From NCBI GenBank assembly GCA_012838585.1, contig DUPB01000058.1:1-38823 (forward strand): a DNA stretch of 38,823 nt. The letters are read 5' to 3'. The translations under genes and the position numbers were made by a program. Shown one piece after another: positions 9,746-18,121 of this stretch. The notes beneath the pieces were generated by a model that made no database searches, had not been told where the DNA came from, and worked only from the letters and a program-made list of their open reading frames with translations. The stretch's first letter is position 1. Each line of letters opens with the position of its first letter. Origin of the DNA: Bacteroidales bacterium (GTDB lineage Bacteria; Bacteroidota; Bacteroidia; Bacteroidales; Dysgonomonadaceae).

Positions 9746-10282
9746 TTATTCCGATCCGCAACCCTCCGGTCCACAGCCGGAGCAGTCACTACAGCCACCC
9801 GATAGCACCATGGCCATCTCTTGAGCCGTGGCTTCCCGAACGGACAAAACCTGCCCATCGAAATGCATCGTCTCTCCCGCGAGCGGATGGTTGAAGTCCA
9901 TGGTGACGGTATCGCCTTCGATCTCGACCACCGATCCCATCAAGCGGTTACCCGATGAATCCATCATCGGTAGCGTGTTGCCCTCGAAAACCACGTTTGT
10001 ATCGATTTTTCCATCGACCTCGAAAATCTTTTTGGGCAGTTCGATGACCCGCTCCTCCTCGTACTCGCCGTACGCCTCTTCGGGGGTAAGGGTAAACGAG
10101 AAGGTATCGCCCTCGCCCAGTCCCTTGAGCTCTCGCTCGAACGCGTCGAGCATCATGTTGGCGCCATAGATAAACTGTAGGGGACGGTCGACCGTGGTCT
10201 GTTCCATCAGTTCGCGCTCCTCTCCCTCGCCCACGTGTAGGTCATACGTGAGCGTAACCATTCTGTTGCTTTCAATCTTCAT
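9746..10282 (-). CDS. SlyD-type FKBP peptidyl-prolyl isomerase
   Basis: This 178-aa cytoplasmic protein is an FKBP-type peptidyl-prolyl isomerase of the SlyD class. The FKBP part begins VTLTYDLHVGEGEE, passes PLQFIYGANMMLDAFERELKGLGEGDTFSFTLTPEEAYGEYEEE, and carries the inserted-flap chaperone domain at about 75-130. The FKBP fold resumes at MDFNHPLAGETMHFDGQVLSV. The tail is Cys-rich, with Cys164, 167, 170 and 175 in a C-x2-C-x2-C-x4-C pattern, suited to metal binding like the His/Cys-rich tail of E. coli SlyD. The predicted role is protein folding plus possible metal storage or delivery. I use the ATG at 10282; a second in-frame ATG seven codons in also precedes the conserved start. It is followed after 9 bp by the antiporter gene. 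Confidence 0.88.
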   Translation of the reverse strand: MKIESNRMVTLTYDLHVGEGEERELMEQTTVDRPLQFIYGANMMLDAFERELKGLGEGDTFSFTLTPEEAYGEYEEERVIELPKKIFEVDGKIDTNVVFEGNTLPMMDSSGNRLMGSVVEIEGDTVTMDFNHPLAGETMHFDGQVLSVREATAQEMAMVLSGGCSDCSGCGPEGCGSE

Positions 10283-10376
10283 GTTGTACTATTCTATGTT
10301 TAATATTATTTATTACTATATCGGTTGAATGGTACATCGTGGATTCACTGACTCATGAGACATCTGTTTCACCGTT

Positions 10377-11594
10377 TCACCAACCAATTGGTTCACTGGT
10401 ATACCAGTTTGTCGGCAGCGATAGCAACGCGTTTTTCAGCTGATTGAGGGCTTTCCTCAACACGAACCGCGAAGTACCCACGTTGAGCCGCATAAACCCC
10501 TCTCCCTCCTTGCCAAAGATGGCCCCGTCATTGAGGGCTAATCCCGCCTTATCCACGAAAAAACGGACCAGCTCGGGCTGCGAAAGGCCCAAACGGCGAC
10601 AGTCGAGCCACACGAGGAACGAGGCCTCGGGGATCATCGCCTCGATCACGGGAATATGCTCCCTGAGGTACCCATCCACGAACCGAACATTCCCCTGTAC
10701 ATAATCCAACATCTGCCGAAGCCAGTCATCGCACTCCTCGTAGGCCGCCCTCGTGGCAGTAAAAGCGAAGAGTGTCCCCTGTTGCAACTCACGAGGTTCA
10801 AGGTAAGCCAAGAAGCGTTCGCGCACCTCCTTACCGGGGATTACCGCGAACGAGCTGACGATACCGGCGATATTGAACGTCTTGCTGGGAGCCATGAACG
10901 TAAGGCTGTTCACCTCGGCTTCAGCCGATACCGTGGCAAAAGGGGTGTGCTGATGACCCGGAAGGGCCATATCGCCATGAATCTCGTCAGAGACCACCAG
11001 TATACCGTTCTCGGCGCAGATAGTGGCCAGTTCCTTTAGCTCCTCGGGGCGCCAAACCGTGCCACCGGGGTTGTGCGGATTACAAAGGATAAGCATCTTA
11101 CAACGCCTGCTCAACGCGATCTCCCGAAGCCCATCAAGGTTCATCCGGTAGCGTCCCCCCTCCGGGACAAGGGGGTTGGTGACCACCTCACGCCCCATGG
11201 ATTGGGTAACGATACGGAAGGGGTGATACACCGGGGGCTGTATAATCACCCGATCACCCCTCTTGGTGAACGCGTCGAGCGCGAACGCGATGCCCTTTAC
11301 CACGCCCGGTATGAAATTGATATGGTCAGGGCTCACCTCCCATTGGTGGTGCCGGATCAGCCAGTTGACGATGGAACGGGTGTAACCCTCCGAGGGAACG
11401 GTATAGCCGAAAATCCCGTGCGATACCCGCTCTTGCAATGCGCGGATAATCGCGGGAGGCGACCTGAAGTCCATATCGGCCACCCATAGCGGGATCAGGT
11501 CGTCCCTCCCGAAGAGCTCCTTCATCCTCTCAAGCTTCACGCAATCGCTGTTTGTCCGATCAATCAGCTCGTCAAAGTTATACGATTTATTCAT
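10377..11594 (-). CDS. MalY/PatB-like PLP-dependent C-S lyase or aminotransferase
   Basis: This 405-aa fold-type I pyridoxal-phosphate enzyme is closest in style to MalY/PatB, which cleave C-S bonds such as that of cystathionine. The N-terminus MNKSYNFDELIDRTNSDCVKLE and PLWVADMDFRSP are typical of the subfamily. Later marks are PPVYHPF, CNPHNPGGTVW, VSDEIHGDM (Asp203 should pair with the PLP ring nitrogen), the Schiff-base lysine in APSKTFNIAG (Lys238), and the final FMRLNVGTSR with the carboxylate-binding Arg. The start is the ATG at 11594, with AGGGA just upstream; a longer frame would need a TTG. Substrate specificity (cystathionine, cysteine or an amino acid donor) cannot be decided from sequence. 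The flanking gaps of about 76 and 94 bp suggest it may be its own unit. Confidence 0.85.
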   Translation of the reverse strand: MNKSYNFDELIDRTNSDCVKLERMKELFGRDDLIPLWVADMDFRSPPAIIRALQERVSHGIFGYTVPSEGYTRSIVNWLIRHHQWEVSPDHINFIPGVVKGIAFALDAFTKRGDRVIIQPPVYHPFRIVTQSMGREVVTNPLVPEGGRYRMNLDGLREIALSRRCKMLILCNPHNPGGTVWRPEELKELATICAENGILVVSDEIHGDMALPGHQHTPFATVSAEAEVNSLTFMAPSKTFNIAGIVSSFAVIPGKEVRERFLAYLEPRELQQGTLFAFTATRAAYEECDDWLRQMLDYVQGNVRFVDGYLREHIPVIEAMIPEASFLVWLDCRRLGLSQPELVRFFVDKAGLALNDGAIFGKEGEGFMRLNVGTSRFVLRKALNQLKNALLSLPTNWYTSEPIGW

Positions 11595-11670
11595 ATTCCC
11601 TGTCAATTTCAGGTGCTATCTTAGTACCAAACGCATGGTAATGCCAAGCGTTCATTAAAAAAAATCTTTC

Positions 11671-12513
11671 TTAATAATAGACGCTTTCTAACCAACGGTT
11701 GTCGCGCACCCGTGTACCCCCGAAGTAGAGCGACTCAAACGCGAGTCCCAACACGAACTGGTGAGAGAGAACGCGGGTGACCAATTGATTCTGGTCGGTT
11801 CTATAGTAGTCGCCCAGGTAGCCCGCCCGCAACGTGACATTTCTAATCGGCAGGTCGACCGTGAAGTAGTTACGGAGCGCCTGCTGGTTATGAAACGACG
11901 CGAAGTGAAGGGTTTGCCGGCTATTTCCCAGGGTAAATATCTCGTAGTAGGAGTGGCCGTACTCCGGCGAAAAAAAGAGGCCAATGAAAGGTGTGCCTAA
12001 CTGCCACCGAAATGTTATTCCCCGCCAACTATAAAAGGCCATAAGCGAGAGGTTCAGGTTGGTGGATGCCTTCAGCGAGCCCGGGTTATTGCTGTTCCGC
12101 ATGTTGTATATACCACCAAGGGATGCCTCCCACCCACCACCGGCCAGCAAGCGAAACCGGGACTGTTGTAGCAACGGGTAAAAACCGCTAATCCGGTAAT
12201 CGAGTTCACCGTAATACTCCGAGGCCGAGGAGGTAGGATTTTTCGTGGTGGCTACCTGTATCTTACACTGCTGTTGTAACAAAAGGCGGGCGTTGGCGTA
12301 ACGTGATCCGTTCAATCGGTCATGCAGGAGCGTGAAGGTTATCCCATCATACTGGAGGGGTGACAAATAGGTGTCGTTTAGAATGATCTTACCCACACCG
12401 GCCAACGTCGATTGATTCACTGGACGAACCGAGACGGGTAACGTTTCTGCCTGCGACCACAGAAGAGAGGCCACGGAGAACCAGATGGTGAGTATAATCG
12501 CTCCCTTTTTCAT
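11671..12513 (-). CDS. DUF3316-like exported protein
   Basis: This 280-aa protein has a signal peptide (MKKGAIILTIWFSVASLLWS) whose likely cleavage site leaves Gln first in the mature chain. The body alternates short hydrophobic and aromatic strands, and the C-terminus ends in strand-like QFVLGLAFESLYFGGTRV. It resembles the Bacteroidota DUF3316 family, probably beta-rich and located in the periplasm or outer membrane; no function is established. It follows the parC gene by only 21 bp on the same strand, so it probably shares that transcript. The reason for pairing an envelope protein with a topoisomerase is not apparent. Confidence 0.6.
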   Translation of the reverse strand: MKKGAIILTIWFSVASLLWSQAETLPVSVRPVNQSTLAGVGKIILNDTYLSPLQYDGITFTLLHDRLNGSRYANARLLLQQQCKIQVATTKNPTSSASEYYGELDYRISGFYPLLQQSRFRLLAGGGWEASLGGIYNMRNSNNPGSLKASTNLNLSLMAFYSWRGITFRWQLGTPFIGLFFSPEYGHSYYEIFTLGNSRQTLHFASFHNQQALRNYFTVDLPIRNVTLRAGYLGDYYRTDQNQLVTRVLSHQFVLGLAFESLYFGGTRVRDNRWLESVYY

Positions 12514-12534
12514 CCGATTATGTATCTCTATATT

Positions 12535-15228
12535 TTAGTCGAACAACTTCATCTGTCCCGTGATCTCGTCCAGCAGGTCGGCATCCGAAACCGATGTTTC
12601 ATCGTCATCCTCTTCGATCTCCACCTTAATAGATGCCTGTTCCTCAGGTCCCGGTTCCGGCTCCGGGAAACGGGTGGGGTCAAGCTCTTCCACGCCCTCC
12701 ACCTCATAATTGGAGATCCGTTTTCCGCGTGCACGGTAACTCTTCACGCCGATAAACTCTTCAACGTCGATCTCGATGGGATCCCTGAATTCGTCTCCCC
12801 CACCAAAGATAACCTTTACCCGCGGGTAAACAACGTCGGTCAGTAAAAAGAGTCGTGAGTCTGGGTTATCCCCGATAAAACTCACCGGCTTGTCGGAGTC
12901 CTCAAACGTGAAGCGCTTGAGATAAGCGTATTTCTGATTGGCATCGTAAAGGGCCGCCGACCACACCTTGGCCTCGTCAAACTTCTCTACCCGAAGGACA
13001 TCGGTGGGGAAGTGGTTACTTAGGTCGAAGTTGCAAACCCAAAAGTCGCCGCCCTTGGTGGTGACCAGTATCTTGTCGTCCCCCTGGAACTCTCCCAGGT
13101 AGTGGCCTCCACCCTCGTAGTTCAGTCGGAACACGTCGGGGTCAAACCACACCTTGCGGCCACCCAGCGTGGAGAGCCCTTTCTGCTTCAGCTGGATACG
13201 GTGAACCTCCGCCTTGGTAAGGATATTGCCCATCGCCTGCCGCCCCTTGATCGCGATCTCGCTGAAGTCTTTCTCGAACTGCAGCACACGCATCCGCGGC
13301 TTCGGCTTCAAGATGACCCGGATGGTCTCGGCCTCCCCGTTGGGGTTGGCGCTAAAGTAGACCACGCGAGAGCCCGGCTTGCCCCGGGTCAAATCGTACT
13401 CCCTATCCCGGGAAACTCCCGTGACGGCAAATCGCTTGATGTAATGGGGCGAACTCTTTCCGTGACGGTACACCACGTTGTAAATGGTGCGCTTATCGTT
13501 GCGCTTAAAGACGTTCACGTAGAGGATCCCCTTGCCGACGAACATTTTTTCGCTTACCTTCACCACCTTGTAGGTACCATCCTTGAAGAAGACGATGACA
13601 TCGTCGATATTCGAGCAGTTACAGACGAACTCGTCCTTCTTCATATCGGTACCGATAAACCCCTCTTCGCGGTTCACGTATAGCTTCTCGTTGGCCATCG
13701 CCACCCTGGAAGCATCGATGGTTGCAAAGCTTCTAATCTCGGTGCGGCGCGGGAACAGTTTCCCATATTTCTCCTTCAGCATCAGATACCACGAGATGGT
13801 GAAATCGATCAGGTGGTTCAGCTGATGCTCGATCTCCTCGATCTGCTGTAGCAGTTTCGCGATTAACTCGTTGGCCTTGTCAACATTAAACCGGAGGATC
13901 CGCGCCATCTTGATCTCCATCAGCTTGAGGATATCATCACGCGTGATCTCGCGGATAAAATCCTTCTTGAAGGGCTCCAGCCGCTTATCCACATGTGCCA
14001 CGGCAATATCCATGCTCTTGGCCTCCTCGAACTGCTTATCCTTGTAGATCCGCTCTTCGATGAATATCTTCTCGAGCGAGGCGAACAGCAGCGCCTCCTC
14101 CTTCTCATGCTTCTCGATCTCCAGCTCCCATTTGAGCAACTCTTTCGTGCGGTCGACCGACGAGCGCAGCACGTGGCTCACCGTAAGAAAGTGCGGCTTA
14201 TTATCCTCGATCACGCAGCAGTTGGGCCAGATATTGATCTCACAGTCGGTAAAGGCGTAGAGCGCATCGATGGTTTTATCTGAGGAGACGCCCGCGGCCA
14301 AATGTACCTGTATCTCCACCTCCTGTGCCGTGATATCATCCACCTTCCGGATCTTGATCTTGCCCCGATCGTTGGCTTTTAGGATGGAGTCGACCACGCT
14401 TGTCGTGGTTCGCCCGTAGGGGATATCCCGGATGACCAGCGTACGGTTATCGAGCTTCTCGATGGTGGCCCGCACTTTCACCGAACCACCCCGCTCCCCG
14501 TCGTTATACCGTTCTACGTCGACCTGCCCGCCCGTCTGGAAGTCGGGGTAGAGCGTGAACTCCTTCTCTTGAAGGTAGGCCACCGCCGCGTCGCAAATCT
14601 CGTTGAAGTTGTGGGGAAGGATGCGGGAGGAGAGACCCACCGCGATACCTTCGGCACCTTGCGCCAGCAGCAGTGGGAACTTGACCGGTAGGGTTACCGG
14701 CTCCTTGTTGCGGCCGTCGTACGAGGGCTTCCATTCGGTCGTTTTGGGGTTAAACGCCACCTCGAGGGCGAACGGGGTGAGCCGCGCCTCAATATAACGG
14801 GGCGCCGCCGCACCGTCACCGGTAAGGATATTCCCCCAGTTACCCTGGCAGTCAATCAACATCTCTTTTTGCCCAAGCTGCACCAACGCGTCACCAATAG
14901 AAGCATCCCCGTGAGGGTGAAATTGCATGGTGTTCCCGATAACATTGGCCACCTTGTTGTAACGGCCATCGTCCATCCGCCTCATCGCGTGTAAGATACG
15001 GCGCTGAACCGGCTTCAGCCCGTCGGAGATATGGGGTACGGCACGCTCCAGGATCACGTACGAGGCGTAATCCAGGAACCAGTTCTGGTACATCTTGGAG
15101 AGGCTTAGCGAACTGTCGTCCCCCAACCTCACCGGCACCCTGGAGCCAGAGAATGAGGTAGTGGCAAACTCCTCATTGGGGTCATCAATGGGATCGTTAA
15201 TAAAATCGTTATCTTTAGTTGAAGACAT
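12535..15228 (-). CDS. parC: DNA topoisomerase IV subunit A
   Basis: This 897-aa type IIA topoisomerase breakage-reunion subunit, with its ATPase partner ParE (not in this window), would decatenate sister chromosomes. Visible marks are the N-terminal LSKMYQNWFLDYASYVILERAVPHISDGLKPVQRRIL, HPHGDASIGDALV, and the active-site tyrosine in APRYIEARLTPFA (Tyr145). The long coiled-coil arm region follows, then a degenerate C-terminal beta-pinwheel. I assign ParC rather than GyrA because GyrA normally carries a clear GyrA-box (QRRGGKG-like) in the pinwheel, which I do not see, and because this length and C-terminus fit Bacteroidota ParC. At the position of E. coli ParC Ser80 it has Ala109, and at Glu84 it has Asp113. 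It has a near-consensus promoter about 100 nt upstream and is followed by a DUF3316-like gene. Confidence 0.9.
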   Translation of the reverse strand: MSSTKDNDFINDPIDDPNEEFATTSFSGSRVPVRLGDDSSLSLSKMYQNWFLDYASYVILERAVPHISDGLKPVQRRILHAMRRMDDGRYNKVANVIGNTMQFHPHGDASIGDALVQLGQKEMLIDCQGNWGNILTGDGAAAPRYIEARLTPFALEVAFNPKTTEWKPSYDGRNKEPVTLPVKFPLLLAQGAEGIAVGLSSRILPHNFNEICDAAVAYLQEKEFTLYPDFQTGGQVDVERYNDGERGGSVKVRATIEKLDNRTLVIRDIPYGRTTTSVVDSILKANDRGKIKIRKVDDITAQEVEIQVHLAAGVSSDKTIDALYAFTDCEINIWPNCCVIEDNKPHFLTVSHVLRSSVDRTKELLKWELEIEKHEKEEALLFASLEKIFIEERIYKDKQFEEAKSMDIAVAHVDKRLEPFKKDFIREITRDDILKLMEIKMARILRFNVDKANELIAKLLQQIEEIEHQLNHLIDFTISWYLMLKEKYGKLFPRRTEIRSFATIDASRVAMANEKLYVNREEGFIGTDMKKDEFVCNCSNIDDVIVFFKDGTYKVVKVSEKMFVGKGILYVNVFKRNDKRTIYNVVYRHGKSSPHYIKRFAVTGVSRDREYDLTRGKPGSRVVYFSANPNGEAETIRVILKPKPRMRVLQFEKDFSEIAIKGRQAMGNILTKAEVHRIQLKQKGLSTLGGRKVWFDPDVFRLNYEGGGHYLGEFQGDDKILVTTKGGDFWVCNFDLSNHFPTDVLRVEKFDEAKVWSAALYDANQKYAYLKRFTFEDSDKPVSFIGDNPDSRLFLLTDVVYPRVKVIFGGGDEFRDPIEIDVEEFIGVKSYRARGKRISNYEVEGVEELDPTRFPEPEPGPEEQASIKVEIEEDDDETSVSDADLLDEITGQMKLFD

Positions 15229-15545
15229 AAGTTATTGTGGTATACGAGAGCAACGCCTCCCTCCTGGTCGTTTTTAGAGCGCCTGCATTGCCTCGCTATC
15301 GAGTTATTGTTGTATGTAAAAAATCGCTCAAAGATAGAAAAAAGGAGGATATTTTCAAAACCTTACGGATTTATCGCTATGTTTGTGGTTTGATGCTGCT
15401 TTTTGCATTTAAGCAGAAAGGTTTAGCGCGTATTTGCATTACCCTGATAAGCAGAAGATAGGTAAATATTCGCGAAGTGAACCTGAAAGCAGATAATAAA
15501 CGAAACGACGAATATTGAGTCATAACAGTGATAAAACTTGGAAAG
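15229..15545. other. divergent intergenic region between parC and the M48 protease gene
   Basis: This 317-bp gap holds the parC promoter (15329-15358, minus). On the plus strand a TATGTTTG at 15378-15385 matches the -7 consensus but lacks a TTG at the right distance, so the promoter of the M48 gene is uncertain. An imperfect direct repeat occurs at about 15402-15430 and 15432-15474; both copies contain TTTGCATT, AAGCAGAA and GCG-ending blocks. I find no credible open reading frame or structured RNA in it. Confidence 0.5.
15329..15358 (-). promoter_or_regulatory. parC promoter (sigma-ABfr type)
   Basis: On the minus strand there is TTTTG ending at 15356, a 19-nt spacer, then TATCTTTG (15336-15329). 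Both elements and the spacing match the Bacteroidota primary-sigma consensus TTTG-N19-TAnnTTTG. Transcription would start near 15322 and give a leader of roughly 95 nt before the ATG at 15228. Confidence 0.75.
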
Positions 15546-16445
15546 ATGAAAACATTACAGACAACCCAACTCACCTTCACGCTGCTGCTCGCGTGGCTGC
15601 TCACCGCATGTGGAAGCGTCCCCTTCACTGGAAGAAGGCAGCTACAACTGATATCGCACGGCGAAGTGGTTGCCTTAAGCTTACAACAATACAAGGAGTT
15701 CATGAAAACGGCTCCGGTAGAAGAAGGCACGGCCGATGCACGAATGGTGACACGCGTGGGAACGCGCATCGCTAACGCGGTAGAGACCTTTTACAAGAAC
15801 AACGGGTATGAATCGGAACTGGCCTATTTCGATTGGGAATTCAACTTGATCGCTGATAAAAGCGTGAATGCCTTTGCCATGCCGGGGGGAAAGATCGTGA
15901 TCTACACCGGGCTGTTACCGGTAACCCAAACGGAAGAAGCCTTAGCGGTGGTGGTTGGTCACGAGGTGGCGCACGTGATCGCCCAGCATGGCAGCGAGCG
16001 GCTTAGCCAGCAAATCGCCCTCCAGTACGGGGGTGCCATAGCTGGTGAGCTACTGGGCAACTCACAGGCCATGAAGGAGTTGGGCAGCACTGTCTTCGGC
16101 CTTGGAGCGGAAGTAGGGGTGATGCTTCCCTATGCCCGAAAACAGGAGTACGAGGCAGACGAGATCGGGCTCATCGTCATGGCCATGGCGGGGTACGACC
16201 CAAGGGTAGCCGTGCCGTTCTGGCAGAGGATGGCCGATGCCGGTGGCGCTAACGTCCCCGAGTTCCTTAGCACGCACCCTTCAGACAGCAAGCGTATAGC
16301 CAATATAGAGAGGATTATGCCCCGGGTGCTGCAATACTACAAGGGAGCAGGCGTGCAAAACCGCACTACCGCCCCTATACAAACAAAAACGCCCGTGCCA
16401 ACGGGCACGGGTCAAGCAAAAACATCGCCCGAGTGGGTCTTCTAA
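15546..16445 (+). CDS. M48 family metalloprotease lipoprotein
   Basis: This 299-aa zinc metallopeptidase of family M48 is of the soluble, Oma1/BepA-like type without transmembrane helices. The signal peptide ends in a lipobox LLTAC with Cys22 lipidated, followed by CGSVPFTGRRQL, the usual opening of this group. The zinc site is GHEVAHVIAQH with His139, Glu140 and His143; the third ligand is in YEADEIG. FLSTHPSDSKRIANIE is the expected conserved C-terminal motif. It is predicted to act in the periplasm on misfolded outer-membrane proteins. I start it at the ATG at 15546, preceded by GGAAAG; an upstream GTG at 15528 adds six residues ahead of the signal peptide. Its last 20 codons contain the terminator of the convergent operon, which encodes a Pro/Thr/Gly-rich tail. 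Confidence 0.88.
   Translation: MKTLQTTQLTFTLLLAWLLTACGSVPFTGRRQLQLISHGEVVALSLQQYKEFMKTAPVEEGTADARMVTRVGTRIANAVETFYKNNGYESELAYFDWEFNLIADKSVNAFAMPGGKIVIYTGLLPVTQTEEALAVVVGHEVAHVIAQHGSERLSQQIALQYGGAIAGELLGNSQAMKELGSTVFGLGAEVGVMLPYARKQEYEADEIGLIVMAMAGYDPRVAVPFWQRMADAGGANVPEFLSTHPSDSKRIANIERIMPRVLQYYKGAGVQNRTTAPIQTKTPVPTGTGQAKTSPEWVF
16381..16411 (-). terminator. intrinsic terminator of bamD-rpoZ-DUF4293, inside the M48 coding sequence
   Basis: On the minus strand an 8-bp GC-rich perfect stem (CCCGTGCC/GGCACGGG, loop CGTT) is followed by CGTTTTTGTTT, a standard intrinsic terminator shape. It starts about 40 nt after the DUF4293 stop codon. The same bases are coding on the plus strand, for the last residues of the M48 protease (about PVPTGTGQ). 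Confidence 0.75.
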
Positions 16446-16450
16446 ATTAC

Positions 16451-16903
16451 CTATCTCAGCCGATCGAGGGAACGCACCAGCGCCTCATCGGCTGAAATTC
16501 TACGAATCGCCAGCACAACAAACAAGATGGCAACGGCCGGCATTACCGTACCGGCCCCCAACCTCACGAACTGCAGGTTACCCGTAGTGGTGAGCTCATA
16601 AAGAAGATAGCCAAAGTAGAGGTAAAAAGCGACCATGAGGCAAATATTGAACTTCGACAACCGAATCTGCAACTTCCGCTTGCGATAAAAGAAGATGCTG
16701 ACGAACGATAGGACAGCGCTTATCACCCCTATACCCACCAACCCCCACGTGAAGTGGTGCAACTCCCCGTTAAGGTAAACACCAACAGCTTCCACCATCA
16801 TCCGGTCGCCGTTGTAGGTAAACGAACCCAATGAGGTGGCGCAGGCAATCAGCATAGCCGAACAAGCCAACAACAAGAAGATGGTTTGAATGCGTTGCAA
16901 CAT
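16451..16903 (-). CDS. DUF4293 family membrane protein
   Basis: This 150-aa protein has four hydrophobic segments, near residues 6-24, 52-72, 85-104 and 118-138, and a positively charged tail (AIRRISADEALVRSLDRLR). The start MLQRIQTIFLL is the usual opening of the Bacteroidota family DUF4293, and it fixes the ATG at 16903; a longer frame overlapping rpoZ is not needed. Function is unknown. It follows rpoZ by 11 bp in the order bamD, rpoZ, DUF4293. From memory that order is widely kept in Bacteroidales, which suggests a stable operon. Confidence 0.8.
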   Translation of the reverse strand: MLQRIQTIFLLLACSAMLIACATSLGSFTYNGDRMMVEAVGVYLNGELHHFTWGLVGIGVISAVLSFVSIFFYRKRKLQIRLSKFNICLMVAFYLYFGYLLYELTTTGNLQFVRLGAGTVMPAVAILFVVLAIRRISADEALVRSLDRLR

Positions 16904-16914
16904 GGCGGTTAAGG

Positions 16915-17247
16915 CTAAAACAGCTCCTTGTCTTTCTCCGGGTTGCGGTAATAAATACCCCCCTCCTTCCACTCCTCTATGGCAATGAGGGATGGCTTGG
17001 GCAGTTTCTCGTAGAAACGCGAAATCTCTATCTGCTCGTGGTTCTCGAACACCTCTTCCAGGTTGTCGCTATAGGAAGCGAACTCCTGAAGCTTGCTATC
17101 CAAGTCACGTTTCATCTCCAGCGAGAGTTGATTCGCCCGCTTGGCGATGATCATCGTCATCTCGTATACATTCTGCACCGGCTGAGCCAACTGCATCACA
17201 TCGCGTGTCTCCGTGTTGGTACTTGCAGCTATTTTTCTGTAATCCAT
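16915..17247 (-). CDS. rpoZ: RNA polymerase omega subunit, Bacteroidota type
   Basis: This 110-aa protein is a small RPB6/omega-like subunit that assists folding and assembly of the beta-prime subunit of RNA polymerase. The recognisable core is the segment NVYEMTMIIAKRANQLSLEMKRDLDSKLQEFA (about residues 27-58), matching the omega pattern 'yelv.i.akRA.ql'. The remainder (FYEKLPKPSLIAIEEWKEGGIYYRNPEK) is typical of the Bacteroidota version. It lies 31 bp after bamD and 11 bp before the DUF4293 gene on the same strand. Confidence 0.85.
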   Translation of the reverse strand: MDYRKIAASTNTETRDVMQLAQPVQNVYEMTMIIAKRANQLSLEMKRDLDSKLQEFASYSDNLEEVFENHEQIEISRFYEKLPKPSLIAIEEWKEGGIYYRNPEKDKELF

Positions 17248-17278
17248 TTTATATATAACGTTTATAGTTTCTCAACGA

Positions 17279-18097
17279 TTATGTGGCTGGTAGCACGTCA
17301 ATCTTGCCTTGTGCCTCCTTGTAGTATCCCTCTGCCTCACCCAAGTACTTCCCCTCGGGGAACGAGTTGGTGTAGTTGAAGTACTCGTCGACCACCATCC
17401 GGTAGCGCTCGGGTTGCGTTTGCAAGGTGCTCCGCTGCGCGTACGCGTAACGGGCCCGGAGGATAATGATCTGGTAATCCTCCATGTACTTGGAGTAGGG
17501 GTAGCTCTTCATCGCCTCCCGGGCGGTAATCACCGCCGCCTCGTAATTGTTGCCCATGTAATTCCCCAGGTTAAGGTAGAGCTGAGCAGCCTGAAGCTCC
17601 TTCAAGGCCAGCTTCTCCTGCAGCTCAAACAGGTAATCCTTGGCCTGCTCTGCCCGCTCGGTCTGGGGGTACCGCTCGATATACTTTTGAAATTCGATGA
17701 TCGCGGTGTAGGTCTTGGACTGATCGAGTCGCGAATCGGGCGAGTCGAGGTACATACCATAGGCAGAATAAAAGAGCGCCGACTCAGCGTACTCCCCTTT
17801 GGGGTAAGAGGTGTAGTAGGTAGTGAACGACTGCGTCGCGGAGAAGTAATCCCTGGAGTTGTAATGGCTTTGTGCCAGCAGGTAGAGCGACTCCTCAGCA
17901 TAAGCCGTCCCCTTCATAAAGGGCACGAGCTCCTCTAACAGCGCGATGGAGCGGCTATACTTCCCTTCGTCGAAATACTTTTTCGCGTAACTATACTTCA
18001 GGTCCCGGTCGGTACTCTTCAAAATCTTATTGTACTCGCTACAGGAACCCAAAGCCAACGTGAGCAACAAAAAGCAGATCAGTTTTACTCTCCTCAT
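17279..18097 (-). CDS. bamD: outer-membrane assembly lipoprotein BamD
   Basis: This 272-aa lipoprotein carries TPR-like repeats and should be the essential BamD component that supports BamA in inserting outer-membrane beta-barrels. The signal peptide ends LALGSC (Cys19). The start of the mature part, SEYNKILKSTDRDLKYSYAKKYFDEGKYSRSIALLEELV, with the following tandem helix-turn-helix repeats (FMKGTAYAEESLYLLAQSHY, FTTYYTSYPKGEYAESALFY), is typical. I use the ATG at 18097 because the signal peptide begins there. A -7 promoter element at 18122-18129 rules out the TTG at 18154; an ATG at 18109 remains possible. It leads an operon with rpoZ and DUF4293. Confidence 0.88.
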   Translation of the reverse strand: MRRVKLICFLLLTLALGSCSEYNKILKSTDRDLKYSYAKKYFDEGKYSRSIALLEELVPFMKGTAYAEESLYLLAQSHYNSRDYFSATQSFTTYYTSYPKGEYAESALFYSAYGMYLDSPDSRLDQSKTYTAIIEFQKYIERYPQTERAEQAKDYLFELQEKLALKELQAAQLYLNLGNYMGNNYEAAVITAREAMKSYPYSKYMEDYQIIILRARYAYAQRSTLQTQPERYRMVVDEYFNYTNSFPEGKYLGEAEGYYKEAQGKIDVLPAT

Positions 18098-18121
18098 CGT
18101 ACAAGTCATGTTTAGAACAGG

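Noticed and set aside
10381-10394. Palindrome AACCAATTGGTT
   Set aside because: It lies within the last codons of the MalY-like gene and has no T-run, so I do not call it a terminator or operator.
13102-13683. Plus-strand open frame of 193 codons
   Set aside because: It is antisense to the C-terminal pinwheel region of parC and has no independent support.
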